From positions 1 through 64,000 of the forward strand of contig JAREIK010002442.1 of assembly GCA_029783825.1 (NCBI GenBank): a DNA stretch of 64,000 nt, written 5' to 3'. The notes beneath the pieces are model-generated. The model saw only the letters and a program-made list of their open reading frames with translations. It searched no databases and had not been told where the DNA came from. Positions 23,858 to 37,819 of the stretch are shown one piece after another. Every line of letters begins with the position of its first letter. Position 1 is the first letter of the stretch. Position numbers and translations under genes: made by a program. The DNA is from Sapria himalayana. Its lineage: Eukaryota > Streptophyta > Magnoliopsida > Malpighiales > Rafflesiaceae.

Positions 23858-26757
23858 CAATCTATCTATCAATCTATCTATCTCTCTATAATCTTGTCTA
23901 TCTATCTAACTATCTATCTATCTATTCATCTATCTATATATCTTTCTATATATTTATCTATCTATTTATTTATATATTTATTTATGAATCTATCTATCAA
24001 TCTATCTATCAATATGTCAATCAATCTTTTTATCATTCTATCCATCAATCTTTTTATGTTTTTGTATATCTATCAATATATCTATCTATATGTCTATCTA
24101 TCTGTCTGTCTTTCTATCTATCTATATATCTAACTTTATATCAATCTATCTATCTATATGTCGATAAATCTATGTATAAAATAATCTTTCTTTCTCTCTA
24201 TCGGTATATCTTTCTGTCTATTTGTTTTTCTCTTAGTTTGTAAGTCTATCTATCTGCTAATTTCTTGTCTGTATATCTTTTTATATGCATGCTTATTTGT
24301 TTGTCTGCCTATATAACTAACTAACTATCTATCTATATATCTATTATGTGTCTATTTGTATATCTATCTGTCTATCTTTCTATCTGTCAAACTGTATGTC
24401 TATCTATCTATCTATATATCTATCTATCAATCTATTAATATGCCTATCTTCTTGTCAATCTATCTATCTTTTATATGTCTATCTATTTATCTATATGTCT
24501 TTCTATTTTTCTATCGATCTATCTATATATATATATATATATCTATCTGTTTATATATCTATCTATCTATTTATATGTATATCTATCTATCTACCTATCT
24601 ATATATCTATCTATTTGTCTGTCTTTCTATCTTTCTATCTGTGTATCTATGAATATATCTCTAAATCTATCTATATGTCTATCTATCTGTCTAAATATAT
24701 ATATATATATATATCTATCTATCTATCTATCTGTCAATCTACCTATCTATCTATCTATTTATATATCTATCTAATTTTCTATATAATAATATGTCAATTT
24801 ATTTATTTATACATCTATCTATCTATATATCTATCTATCTATTTATCTAAATAATTATCTATCTTTCTATCTATTTATCCATCTATCTATATATCTATCT
24901 ATCTATTTATCTAAATAATTATCTATCTTTCTATCTATTTATCTATCTATCTATTTATCTAAATAATTATCTATCTGCCTATCTATTTATCTATCTATCA
25001 TTCTATCTATTATTCTATCTATCAATTAGTCTATCACTATTTTATCAATATTTTTAATTCTATCTATCAATCTGTCTATCTATTTGTCTAACTATCAATA
25101 TATATATATGTCTATCTATCTCTCTATCAATCTTTCTATATGTGTCTATTAGTCTATGTATTAACTATCTATCTATCTTTATGACTATTTACCTATCTAT
25201 CTATCTATTTGTTTGTCTATCTCTTTATTTGTTTGTTTTTCTATCTGCCTATTTGTTTGTCTGTCAATCTTTTATCTAACTACATATGTAATATACTGCC
25301 TACCTAACTGCCCGCTATCTATGTCTCTGTCAATCTAATTAACTATCTATCTTTCTATCTATTTGTGTGTCAATTTGTCTATCTATATGTTTGTATATTT
25401 TCCCTCTAACTATATTTCTATCTATCTGTTTATCTATCTGTCTATCTATATATCTATCTAATAATTTATCTAACTGCCTATTTACTTATCTATCTATTTA
25501 TCTATTATATATCTATCTAATTATTTATCTTTCAATCAATCAATCTATCTATCTATCTATCTGAATATCTATGTGTCTATCTATCTATCTATCTATCGAT
25601 GTATGTGTCTATCTTTCTTTCGATCTATTTATCTATCAATCTACTTATTTATATATATGTCAATCTCTCCGTCTATCTATGTGTCAATATATGTGTCAAT
25701 CTATGTATCAACTATTTGTCTATCTATCTATCTATCTTTATATGTATCTATCATTCTATCTTTCAGTATATCTATATGTCTATATAACTATCTATCTATC
25801 TATATCTATCTATTTATCATTCTATCTTTTTGTATATCTATCTATATATCTATCTATGTCTATCTATCTATCTTACTATCTGACTATCTTTATGTCACTC
25901 TATCTATCCATCTATCTATCTACATATCATTTTTTCAATCTATTTATATATTTTTTATCTATCTATCTATTTATCTGCTATCTATCTATCTATATAGATT
26001 TCTATCTATTTGTCTATTTATTTATAAATTTATCTATCTTATAATATTTTTATCTATCTATCTATCTAATAATCTGACTATCTATATATCTTATATCTAT
26101 TTATTTTTCTCTCGATATCCTATTATATCTATCTATATATTTATTTATCTGTCTATCTATCCATCTATCAATCTACTTATCTAATTCCCTATAATTTTCT
26201 ATATCCATTGTCTATTAATCTTTCTATTAATCTATCAATCAAACTATCTATCAATACATCTATAAGCATGTCTATCAATTTGTCTATCAATCTATCTATT
26301 AATTTGTCTATCTATCTATTTGTCTAACTTTCTATCTCTCTATATATCTATTTATCTATATATCTATATAGATATATAGATATCTATATATATCTATCTA
26401 TGTATCTATATATATATCTATTTATTTGTCTATCTATCTATCTATCTATCTATATATCTATTTATCTGTATATCTATCTTTTTATCTGTTTATATTTCTT
26501 TCTATCTTTTTGTATGTATATCTATCTATGTATCTATATATCTATTTGTCTATCTATCTGTCAATCTATCTGTCTATTTATCTATCTATCTACGTGTCTA
26601 TCTATTTGTTAATCTATATGTATATATATGTTTTTATCAAACTATCTATCTATCTATCTATCAGTCTATCTATGTATCTATCTATCTGTCTATCTATCCA
26701 TCTTTTTATTTATCTATATACCTATCTATATATCTATCTATTTGGCTATCAAACTAT

Positions 26758-26789
<32 letters not shown>

Positions 26790-29686
26790 CTACCTATCTA
26801 TCTATCTGTCTATCTATCTCTTTTTCTAATAATATGTCTATATATTTGTCTATCTATCAGTTTATCTATTTGTCTATCAATCAATCAATCTATCCATTTA
26901 TTTATTAATCTATCTATCAATTTGTCTATCAATATATCTATCTTTCTCTCTTAGACTATCAATTAGTCTATTATTATGTCAATGAATCAATCAATCTATC
27001 TGTCTATCTAACTGTCTATCTATCTACCTATCTATTTATTTTTTTGTCTATAATTTTTTTTTTCAATCTATTTATCAATTTGTCTATTTAATGTCTGTCC
27101 TTTTGTTTTCTGTCTATCTATCTTTCTATTTGTTTGTTTGTCTATCAGTCTATTTACCTATCTATCTGTCTATACATTTATTTTTCTGTCTAATTGAAAA
27201 CCTGCCTAACTATCTATTCTACTTGGATAGCTGCATATCTATCTATTTGTCTGTCTGTATGTCTATCTATCTACCTATCTATCTATCTATTTGGATTTAT
27301 ATCCAACTATCTATATATTTATTTATCTATTTATCTATCTATCAATCTATCTAAATGTATATCTATCTATCTATTTATCTGTTTATCTACTTTTCTATTT
27401 GTTTTTCTAACTATTTATTTAACTATTTATATTACTATCAGTCTATCTATCTGTTTATCTATCTATCTATTTATCTATCTATATTTCTATCTACCTATCA
27501 CTCTATCATTCTATTTGTATATCTATCTATCTTTCTTTCTATCTGTCTCTCTATTTGTTTGTCTATTTATTTGTCTAATAATCTATCTAACTATTAGTCT
27601 ATCCATATGTCTATATATTTGTCTATCTCTTTGCTTATCAATTAATCAAACAATCTACTATCTATCTATCTATATATCCATCTGTATATCAAATGATATA
27701 ACAAGATGTCTATCAATATGTCTTTCAATCTATGAATACATATGTCTATCAATCTGTCTATCAATCTATCTATCAAGCTATCTATCTATCTATTTTCTAT
27801 CTATCTATCAATCAATATATTTTTCTTTATATCAAACTGTCTATCAATTTGTCTATAATCTATCTATATTAATATTTATTTGTCTTTCTATTGTCTGTCT
27901 GTCTATCTTTTTATATGTTCATTTGACTTTCTATATATTTATCTATCTTTCTATCTATCTATCTATCTACATTTTGTCTATCTATATGCCTACCTGCCTG
28001 TCTGTCTTCCAACCTGCCTACCTGCCTATCTAGCTATCAATTTGTGTGTATATCTGTCTGTCTGTTTGCCTGTCTATCTATCTATTGTTCTTTTTATCAA
28101 TTTATCTATATTTCTGTCTATCTATATATCTATTTATCTATCTATCTGTCTATCTACTTGTTTATCTATTTATATATCTATCTTTGTATCTTTTTGTCTA
28201 TCTTTCTATCTATCTATCTCTCAATCTATCTATATGTATATCTACTTGTCTATCTTTTTGTATATCAATCTATCTATCTATTTATCTATATTTGTGTCTA
28301 TCTATCTATTAATTAATCTATCTTTTTATCTATCTGTATATCTATATTTTTATTTTTTTGTCTATCTATCTGTCTATCTATCAATCGATTAATCTATATA
28401 TCTTCTTGTCTATATATCTATCTATCTAATTATTTTTCTATCTATCTTTTTTTATATCTATCTTTCAATCTTTCTATCTACATATTAATATATCTATCTA
28501 TTTATCTATTTACCTATCTACCAATCTAAATGTTCATGTATCCAACTTACTATCTATCTATAATCTATATGTCTAATAATCTATCAAACTATCTATGTAT
28601 CTATTTATCTATGTTTCTATTTATCTATCTATCTATCTAACTATCTTTATGTCTATCAATATATCTAAAAATTTATCTATCAATCTATCTATCAATCTTT
28701 TTATCAATATGTCTATCAATCAATCTTTTTTCAATCATTATGTCTAACAATAGGTCTATCTATCTATCTATCTGTCTGTCTATCTATCTGTCAATCTATC
28801 CATCAATCTATCTAGCTATCAATTTGTCTATATATTTATTTGGCTATTTATCTGTTTATTTATCAATCTATCAATTTGTATATCAATCTATCTATATTTA
28901 TGTGTATAAATCTTTCTCTCTATTAGTCTATCAAACTATCTATCTATTTATTTTTCTTTCTATCAGTTTGTCTATCTGTATTTTTGTCTATTTGCCTTTT
29001 TATTTATCTATCTCTCTATCTATCTATCTTTCTATTTATCTATCTTTCTACCTACCTTACTATCTACATTCCAACCAGGTTGCTTGTTTGTCTATCTATC
29101 TTTCTATCTGTATGTCTTTCTACATGTCTCTCTATCTCACTATTTATCTATCTGTCTATCTACATATTTGTCTTTCTATATGATTATCAATCAATCTATC
29201 TATCTATCTGCCTGTCTTAATATCTATCTTTATAACTATCTATGAATCTGTCTTAATATCTATCTTTATAACTATCTATCTATCTGTATATCTAGTTGTC
29301 TGTCTATCTATCTATCTATCTATCTATATGTTTGTCTATCTCTTTGTTTGTTTGTTTGTCTATCTATCTGCCTATATTTTGTCTGCCTATTTGTCTATCT
29401 TGCTTCCATGCCTAATTGTCTGCCGACCTAATTGCATACGCATCTATCTGTCTGTCTATCTGACTATCGATCTATTTGGCCACTATTTGTGTGTCTATTT
29501 GTCTATCTGTCTATTTGTCTTTCTGTCTGTCTAACTATTTGTCTATATATCTGCCTATCTAAATATCATACAGTAAATAACTAATTTGCTGCCAACCAAT
29601 CTTTCTGTCTGTCTATCTAATTATCTATCTATCCATCTTAATATTTGTGTTTATCTGCCTATCTATCTATTTGTATTTTTATGTTT

Positions 29687-29722
<36 letters not shown>

Positions 29723-30058
29723 ATCTATCTATCTGCCTATCTACTTGTCTATCTATCTATTTCTTATCTATCTATCTTTTTTTTATCTGTATATCTATTT
29801 GTCTATCTATCTGTCAATCTATTTTTCCATCTATTTGTCAATCAAACTATTTGTCTATCTATCTATTTATCTATCTATCTATGTGTCTATCTATCTATCT
29901 ATCTATTTTTAAATATATTTATCTATCAATCTAGCTTTCTATCTATTTATCAATCTCTCTGTCTATCTAGGTGTGTATCTATGTATCTATCTATCTATCT
30001 ATCGATATGTATATCTATATGTATATCTATCTTTCTATTTATCTGTGTATCTATCTGA
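22505..30058 (+). repeat. Degenerate TCTA tetranucleotide array (TCTA on plus strand)
   Basis: For 7.5 kb the plus strand is made of four-base units, mostly tcta, with frequent variants tctg, tcaa, ttta, tttg and tata. There is no unique sequence longer than a few tens of bases. Because (TCTA)n has no stop codon in any of the three frames, long frames of Tyr-Leu-Ser-Ile repeats arise; these are not genes. Divergence from the pure repeat is high, indicating age. Local sub-repeats include tatttatctaaataattatc three times at about 24838-24980 and a 36-bp unit twice at 29210-29285. Confidence 0.95.
29210..29285. repeat. Two copies of a 36-bp unit inside the array
   Basis: The run gtcttaatatctatctttat aactatctatgaatct is followed by an identical start and tail, a recent local duplication in otherwise diverged TCTA sequence. 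Confidence 0.7.
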
Positions 30059-30996
30059 TTTAAAGATAGATAGCTTTTTTGATTCATAGAAAAATAGATA
30101 GATAGACTGATAGATAGAGTGATTGAAAGATAGATTGATAGATTATTAGATAAATAGATATATAGACAGATAAATAGACAAATAGATAGACATATATAAT
30201 GATAGATAGATACAAATATAAATAGATAGATAGATATATCAATAGAAAGAGAGATATATAGATAGACAGATAAATAGATAGATAGATGAATATATTAAAG
30301 GATAAATAGATTAATAGATAGATAGATAGGCAAATAGATACATAGAAATATAGATAAATAACCAGATAAAAAGAAATATAGATATACAAGTAGATAAATA
30401 AATAGATATTTAAATTGAAAGAGAGATAGATTGACAGATAGATAGACATATAGATAGATAAATAGAGAGATTTATAGAAAGATTGATAGACAAATTGATT
30501 TTCAGATTGATATATAGATAGATTGATAGTTTGATAGGTTTTATTGATTGTCAGGTTGATAGACAGATTGATAGACAAATTGACACACACATTTATAGAC
30601 AGATAAATTGAAAGATTGATAGAAAGATAGATAAACAACTAGTTAGATAGATAGATATACATATAGATAGTTATATAGATAGAAAGTTAGATTATTAGAA
30701 AATTGATAGATATATAAATAAATAGAAAAACTGATTGAGAGATAGATACATACATACGAAGATAAGATAGATAGATAAATAGATAGACAGACTGTTTGAT
30801 TGAGTGATATATAGATAGATAGATATACAGACAGATAGATAGACAGATATATAGATAGACAGACAAACAAATAGATAGATAGATACATCGATAGATAGTT
30901 AGATAATCAAATATATAGATAAATAGATAGATAGATATATAGATAGATAAATAGATAGACATATTGTAAGATATATAGATAGACACATAGATAGAT

Positions 30997-30998
<2 letters not shown>

Positions 30999-31057
<59 letters not shown>

Positions 31058-31070
31058 TAGATAGATTGAT

Positions 31071-31114
<44 letters not shown>

Positions 31115-31132
31115 TATTTATTTATTTATTTA
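30999..31132. repeat. Composite microsatellite (TA)n-(CA)n and (TA)n-(TTTA)n
   Basis: Runs are (AT)n at about 30999-31027, (AC)n at 31027-31055, then after a short GATA piece (AT)n at about 31072-31110 and (TTTA)n at about 31111-31132. These are nearly pure and so look younger than the surrounding GATA units. Confidence 0.9.
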
Positions 31133-32732
31133 TACAGATAGATAGATAGATAAATATATAAATTGATTGATTGATTCACAGATAGATATATGGATAGATA
31201 ATTAGATAGATAGATATATAGATAGATAGAAAGTTAGATAAACAAATATATAGAAAAATAGATAGATAGATATATAGATACACAAATAGATAGACATATA
31301 GTTAGATAGATTGATAGACACAGATAGATCGATAGATTTATATACAAATAGATAGATATATAGATAGATAAATAGATTGATTGATTGAGTGACAGATAGA
31401 TATATAGATAGATAAATAGATAGAAACATAGATAAAAAAATTGATAGATATATAGATAGATAAATGAATAGATAGATAAATAAATAGATAGTTAGACAGA
31501 AAGATAGATAGATAAATAGATATATTGATAGATATAGATAGACAGACAGATAGATTGATTGATTGATATACAAATATATAGATAAATATAAAGAAAGATT
31601 AATAGATAAATAGACAGATATATAGTCAGATTGATAATTTGTTTGAAAGTTAGATTGAAAGATAGATTGATATATATTTTGATAGCTAAATTGATACATA
31701 GATTAATAGACAGATTTGTAAATATATTGAAAAATAGTTATATTGATAGAATTATAAATAGATAGATTAATAGATAAATAGACATTTAGATAAATAAATA
31801 GATAGATAGATAGATGGAAAATAAATATATAGATAGATAGATAGACAAATAGATAGGCAAAAGGATAGAAAGAAAGATAGATAGATAGATAAACATATAG
31901 ATGTACATATAGATTGAAATATAGATTGACAGATCGATAGTCAGCTAAATAGACACAAAGACACATAGATAGATAGATAGATAGATCGATCGATAGATAA
32001 ATAGATAGATAGATAGTAATATTGAAATATAAACAAATATACAAATAGATAGTTATATAGATAAATAGATAGATAGATTGATAGGCAGATAGATAGTCAA
32101 ATAGATAAATAGATAGATAGTAATATTGAAATATAGTCAGATAGATAAATAGATAGGTATATAGATTGATTGATAGATAGATTGATATATAGATAGATAG
32201 TCAGATAGACAAATAGACATATAGATAAAAAGACATACAAATAGGTAGGAATATAAATAGAAAGATAGATATATAGATAGATAGCTAGAAACATAGACAT
32301 ATAGATAAACAGATTGATAGACATAATAATTGATAGATTTATAGAGAGATTGATAGACAACTTGATAGACATATTGATAGATAGATGATAGGTAGAATGT
32401 AAGATGGATTGAAAGACCAATAGATAGATAGATAAATAGATAGTCAACTTGATAAAAAGGTAGATAGACAGATAATATAGATAGATAAATAGATATATTA
32501 TTAGTCAGATAAATTGATAGATAGATTGAGAGGTAGATTGAAAAATAGAGAGATAGATAGACAGATATATAGTCATATAGATAGACATATATATATATTG
32601 AAAGATAAATAGAATGATAGATAGATAAATATAATGATAGATAGACTGATAGATAGATAGATACACAGATAGAGATAGATAAATAGATAGGTAGATAGAT
32701 AAAAAGATTGTTAGAATGATAGATAGATAGAT

Positions 32733-32736
<4 letters not shown>

Positions 32737-32783
<47 letters not shown>
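32737..32783. repeat. (TA)n run
   Basis: About 47 bp of almost pure alternating T and A within the GATA array. Confidence 0.9.
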
Positions 32784-32786
<3 letters not shown>

Positions 32787-34579
32787 TAGATAGAAACATA
32801 GATAGCCAAATTGATAGGCAAATATATAAATAGATTAAAAATTAGATAGGCAAATAGATAGTCAAATTGATAATTAGATTGAAAGATAGATTGAGAGACA
32901 TATTTATAGCCAAATTCATAGCCAAATTGATAGACAGATTGATAGGAAAATTGGTAGATAGATTGTTAGATATATTTATATACAGAAATAACTACATATG
33001 GATAGTAATTTATATAGAAAGATAGACAAATAGGTAAAAAATAGATAGATAGATAGACAGAAAGATAGACAGAAATATAGATAGAAAAATACACTGATAG
33101 ATAGATAGATAAATAGATAGATAGATATATAGAGATAAAAATAGATAAAAAAGATAGACCGATAGATAGATAGATAGATAAATAGATACATAGATAGAAA
33201 GATAGATAGATAGATCGATTGATAAATAGATAGATAGATATGTAAGATAAAGATAGACAGATAGATATATAGACTGACAAAAAGACAAATAGATAGATAG
33301 ACAAATAAGTAGACATATTGAAAGAAAGATAAATAGACAAACAAACTGATAGATAGACAAACATATAGATAGACATATAGATAGATAGATATACAAATAG
33401 AGAGACAAATAGATAGATAGACAAATTGATAGATAGATAGATATATAGACAATTAAAAAACATATAGACATATAGATAGATTAACAAATCTAAAGAAAGA
33501 CAAATGGATAGTAAGATAGACATATAGATTGATAGGTAGGTAGACAAAAGATAGATATACAAATATTTATATAGACAGATAGATAGAAAAACAGATAAAT
33601 AAATAGATAAAAAACTAGTTATACATATAGATAGACTAATAGATAGCAAGATAGACAGACAGATAGATAGATAGATAGACAAACAGACTGACAGATAGAT
33701 AGATAGATAAATTGATAGGCAGATAGATAGATAGATTGATTGTTTGATAAATAGATAGATATATAGATAGATAAACATATAGATAGAAAGATACACAAAT
33801 AGATATATAGATAGACAGATAGACTGATAGATAGACATACATATAAAGAAACAGATATACAGATAGATAGACTAACAAATAGATAAATAGATAGATAGAA
33901 ATTATATAGATAGATAGACATATTGATAGTCAGAAAGATAGATAGATACATAGACATTATACATACAAATAGATAGTCAGATAGACAAAGCAATAGATAG
34001 AGAGATAGATAGATAGATAAATAGTTAGATAGATAGATTTACAAGTAGATATATAGATTGATATGTAGATTAATAGGTAGTTAGTTAGATAGATATATAA
34101 AACACATAGATACACATTTAGATAGATAGATAGAGTGACTAATAAATAGACAGATAGATAAGTTGGTTGTTTGATAGATAGATAGACTAATAGATAGATA
34201 GATAGATATAAAGATAGATAAACATATATTTAGATAGATCAATAGTCACATATATAGATAGATCGATAGACAGATAGACATGTAGATAGATATATAGATA
34301 TATAAATAGACAAATAGATAGACACATTGATATATGGAAAGTTAGATGGATCAGATAGACGGATATATAGATTGAAAAATATATAGATTAATAGATAGAT
34401 ATATAAATAGAGTGATAAAAAGATAGATAGACATATAGAAAGAAATATAGATAGACAAATAAATAGATAGATAGACAAATAGATAAACTTATATATAGAC
34501 AAATTAATATATAGGTAGATAGATAGATGGACAGATAGAATGATAGATTGATATTAAAAAAAATAGATAGATAGAAAGA

Positions 34580-35220
34580 TGTTAAAGATAATCCATCCCT
34601 ATTAGGTTTTCAGTTCAGCGGAAGCAATAAAACAACAAAAGGAAACGACAACAGAAAATAAACAACAGCATTCCAATAGTTTGTATATATTCAGTTTATT
34701 CAATTCACAGCTAATTTGTCCCATGCACAGAAAGCTTAAAAATAGAACTAATATATAGAACATCCACAGACTAGCCAAACACACAGTATATGTGGTTCAC
34801 TAGTCATTCAGCATGACTAGCTACATCCACCAGCAAATGCCTATGCGTTTCAAATTATAACAAAAACATCGTTATTACAAGTTATGCAGGAGTTGCGATA
34901 AAAATCACGCAGAAAAGAGCAGAGAGGAGGAGAAAACAGAGTCCGATGAACAGTACAAAAATGTGAGCGAGCGATTAAAATTAAATAGAACAGAAATAAT
35001 ATATATATTGTAGAGGCCGGTTCGGGTCGGATCACTCGAACGAGTCAGCTCCTCCGAAAAAATTTCTAGCCTTCTGACCGGGCAGCTGGACCTCCGTTAT
35101 TGGGCTTTGCTAGATCTGCAAGCTCCCAATATTTGACTTCCTGCACTAAAACAAATATTAAACAAAAACAATTTGGTTTAACATAAATGGAAATACAAAA
35201 CACATTACACATATTCAGCA
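34580..35220 (-). mobile_element. LTR-like insertion (probable Ty1/copia solo LTR) in the array
   Basis: This is the only large unique block in the 18-kb array. Read on the minus strand it contains gtggatgtagctag...gaaccacatatactgtgtg and ends ttttattgcttccgctgaac...ggatggattatctttaaca. The combination of a GTGGATGTAG...GAACCAC region followed by a GCTTCCGC word and a terminal ...AACA is a familiar pattern at the 3' end of plant copia LTRs. The minus-strand start is unclear: TG at 35220, or the TGCAGGAAG near 35154. I did not find a convincing target-site duplication or internal coding sequence, so it is either a solo LTR or a truncated end. Confidence 0.6.
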
Positions 35221-36160
35221 TTAGATAAATATATAGATAGATTGTTAGTTAGTTAGTTAGACTGATTGATAGACTAAAAGATAGACAAATAGATAGAAAA
35301 ATAGAGAGATAGATAGATCAATTAAAAGATAGATAGACAGACCTATAGATATATAGATAGATAGAAAAATAGTAAGATAGATAGATAGACAGATTGATAG
35401 ATAAAAAGATAGACAAATAGATAGCTAGATAGATAGAAATATATATAGATATACATATAGAAAGATATATAGATAGATAGCAAGATAGATATATTGACAA
35501 ATAAATAGACATCTAGATTGATAGATATATTGATAGATAAATAGACATCTAGATTGATAGATATTTAGTTTGATAGATATATAGATAAATAGACAGAAAT
35601 ATAGATAAATACATAGACATATTGATAGATTGATTGATAAACTTATAATAGACACAATAGATAAATAGATAGATACACAGACATACAGATAGATAGATAT
35701 ATAGATAATTTGATAAATATATTGATAGATAGAAAAAATAGATAGATTGATAGATAGATAGACAGATATATAGAAAGAAATATAGATAGATAGATAGACA
35801 TATAGATAGAAAGATATAAATACATACTGATAGACAAATAGATTGATCGATAGCTAGATAGACATATAGACAGACAGACAAATAGATAGATAGACAAATT
35901 GATAGACATACAGATATATAGATAGATAGAAAGATAAATATATAGATAGATTTAAAGACAAATAGATAGACTATAGATAAATAGATAAACAGATAGATAT
36001 AGATAGTATACATATTGATAGACTATAGACATAAAGATATATAGAAAGATAGACTATCCTATAGATAGATAGATAGACAAAAATATCGATAGATTGATAG
36101 ATAGATAGTCAAATAAATATATAGAAAAACAGATAAATAGATAGATAGATATATAGATAG

Positions 36161-36163
<3 letters not shown>

Positions 36164-36223
<60 letters not shown>
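36164..36223. repeat. Composite (TA)n-(CA)n microsatellite
   Basis: (AT)n at about 36164-36201 runs into (AC)n at 36200-36223, then back to gatagata, the same composition and order as at 30999-31055. Confidence 0.9.
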
Positions 36224-36231
<8 letters not shown>

Positions 36232-37191
36232 ATGATAGATACAAAGACATATAGAAAGATAATAAAATATATAAATCGATAGAAAGATAAAAAGAATGAA
36301 AGAAAGATAGAGAGATAGATAAACATAATGATATAATATCATATTGACAGAAAAATAGATAGGCAGATAGACATAATGATAGTTATACAAATAGACACTA
36401 AGATAGAAAGATAGATAAATAGATAGATAGACTGACAGATAGACAGATAGATAAATAAATATATACACATATAGAAAGAAAGATAGAAAGATATATAAAA
36501 AGATATAAAGATAAACATATAGACACACAGATAGAAAGAAAAATTAATAGACATATAGATATAGACAAAGATATATGTATAGATATACAGTTAGATAAAT
36601 GCTAAGATAACTCTATAGATAGACCGATTGATAAATAGAAAGATAGATGAATAGAAAGATACATAGATAGACTATAGATAAATAGAAAGATAGACATATA
36701 GATAGATAGTCAGATAGTTGCATATTTACACATATAAATAGATAGGTAGTTGGATAGATAGATAGACAAATAGATAATTATATTGATAGATAAATAGATT
36801 GATAAAGAGATTAATAGATAGATCGATAAAGAGATAGACAAATTGATATATAGATTAATAGACAAATTGCTAGATAGATTCATAGACAAATTGATAGACA
36901 TATTTATATACGGAGACATAAATAGATTGATAGATATATAGATAAATATATAGATAGATAGACATAAATGTAGACAAATTGATTGATAGATAGCTAAATA
37001 GATAGATAAATAGATAGATAAATAGATAGTTAGACATATAGACAGACAGATAGATAGATAGACAAATAGATTAATAGATAAGAAGGACAGATGAATATAT
37101 AGATATACAGATTCATAGATAGATAGATAGATATATATATATATATATATGTATTGACAAAGAGATAGATAGATAGATAAACAAATTGATA

Positions 37192-37237
<46 letters not shown>

Positions 37238-37524
37238 TATATTGCTAGATAGACAGACATATAAATAGATAGATAAATAGATAAATAGATAGATAGATAG
37301 TAAGATCGATTGATAGAATGATAGAAAGATAGATATAGAGATAGATAGATAAAAAAATATATAGAGAGTTAGATAGATAGATAAATAGAAAGATAGATAG
37401 ACATATAGATATACAGACAATGAGAGATTAAGGAAGACACATATATAAAGAGACTGATAGATAGAGAGATATACACATATATAGACATGATGATAGATAG
37501 ATACATAGATAGATATATAGATAG

Positions 37525-37573
<49 letters not shown>

Positions 37574-37750
37574 ATTAGATAATTAGATGGATAGACATAT
37601 AGACACTCATATATACACATAGATAAATAGATGAATAGATTGATTGTTAAACAGATAGACAAATAGATAATTAGATAGATAGATAGATAGATAGATAGAC
37701 AGATAGATAGATAGATATAAAGATATATTGTCAGACATATAAACAAATAA

Positions 37751-37752
<2 letters not shown>

Positions 37753-37817
<65 letters not shown>

Positions 37818-37819
37818 TA
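37753..37819. repeat. Composite (TA)n-(TTTA)n microsatellite
   Basis: (AT)n followed by about nine ttta units, the same composite seen at 31072-31132. Confidence 0.9.

Larger units (their letters stand above)
30059..34579 (-). repeat. Degenerate TCTA array in opposite polarity (GATA on plus strand)
   Basis: After a short non-conforming joint (tttaaagatagatagcttttttgattcatag) the plus strand switches to gata/taga units, so the TCTA strand is now minus. The same substitution types occur (gaca, gatt, aaat). It contains (TA)n, (CA)n and (TTTA)n runs, listed separately. Open frames on the minus strand are repeat artefacts. Confidence 0.95.

Noticed and set aside
22486..30058. Dozens of plus-strand open frames of 60-280 codons rich in Tyr, Leu, Ser and Ile
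   Set aside because: They are translations of the TCTA repeat in all three frames, overlap each other, have no conserved domain and no gene-like context.
34580..35220. Reading the unique block in the array as a gene with an intron (tgcag near 35150 on minus)
   Set aside because: No coding match; LTR-type sequence words fit better.
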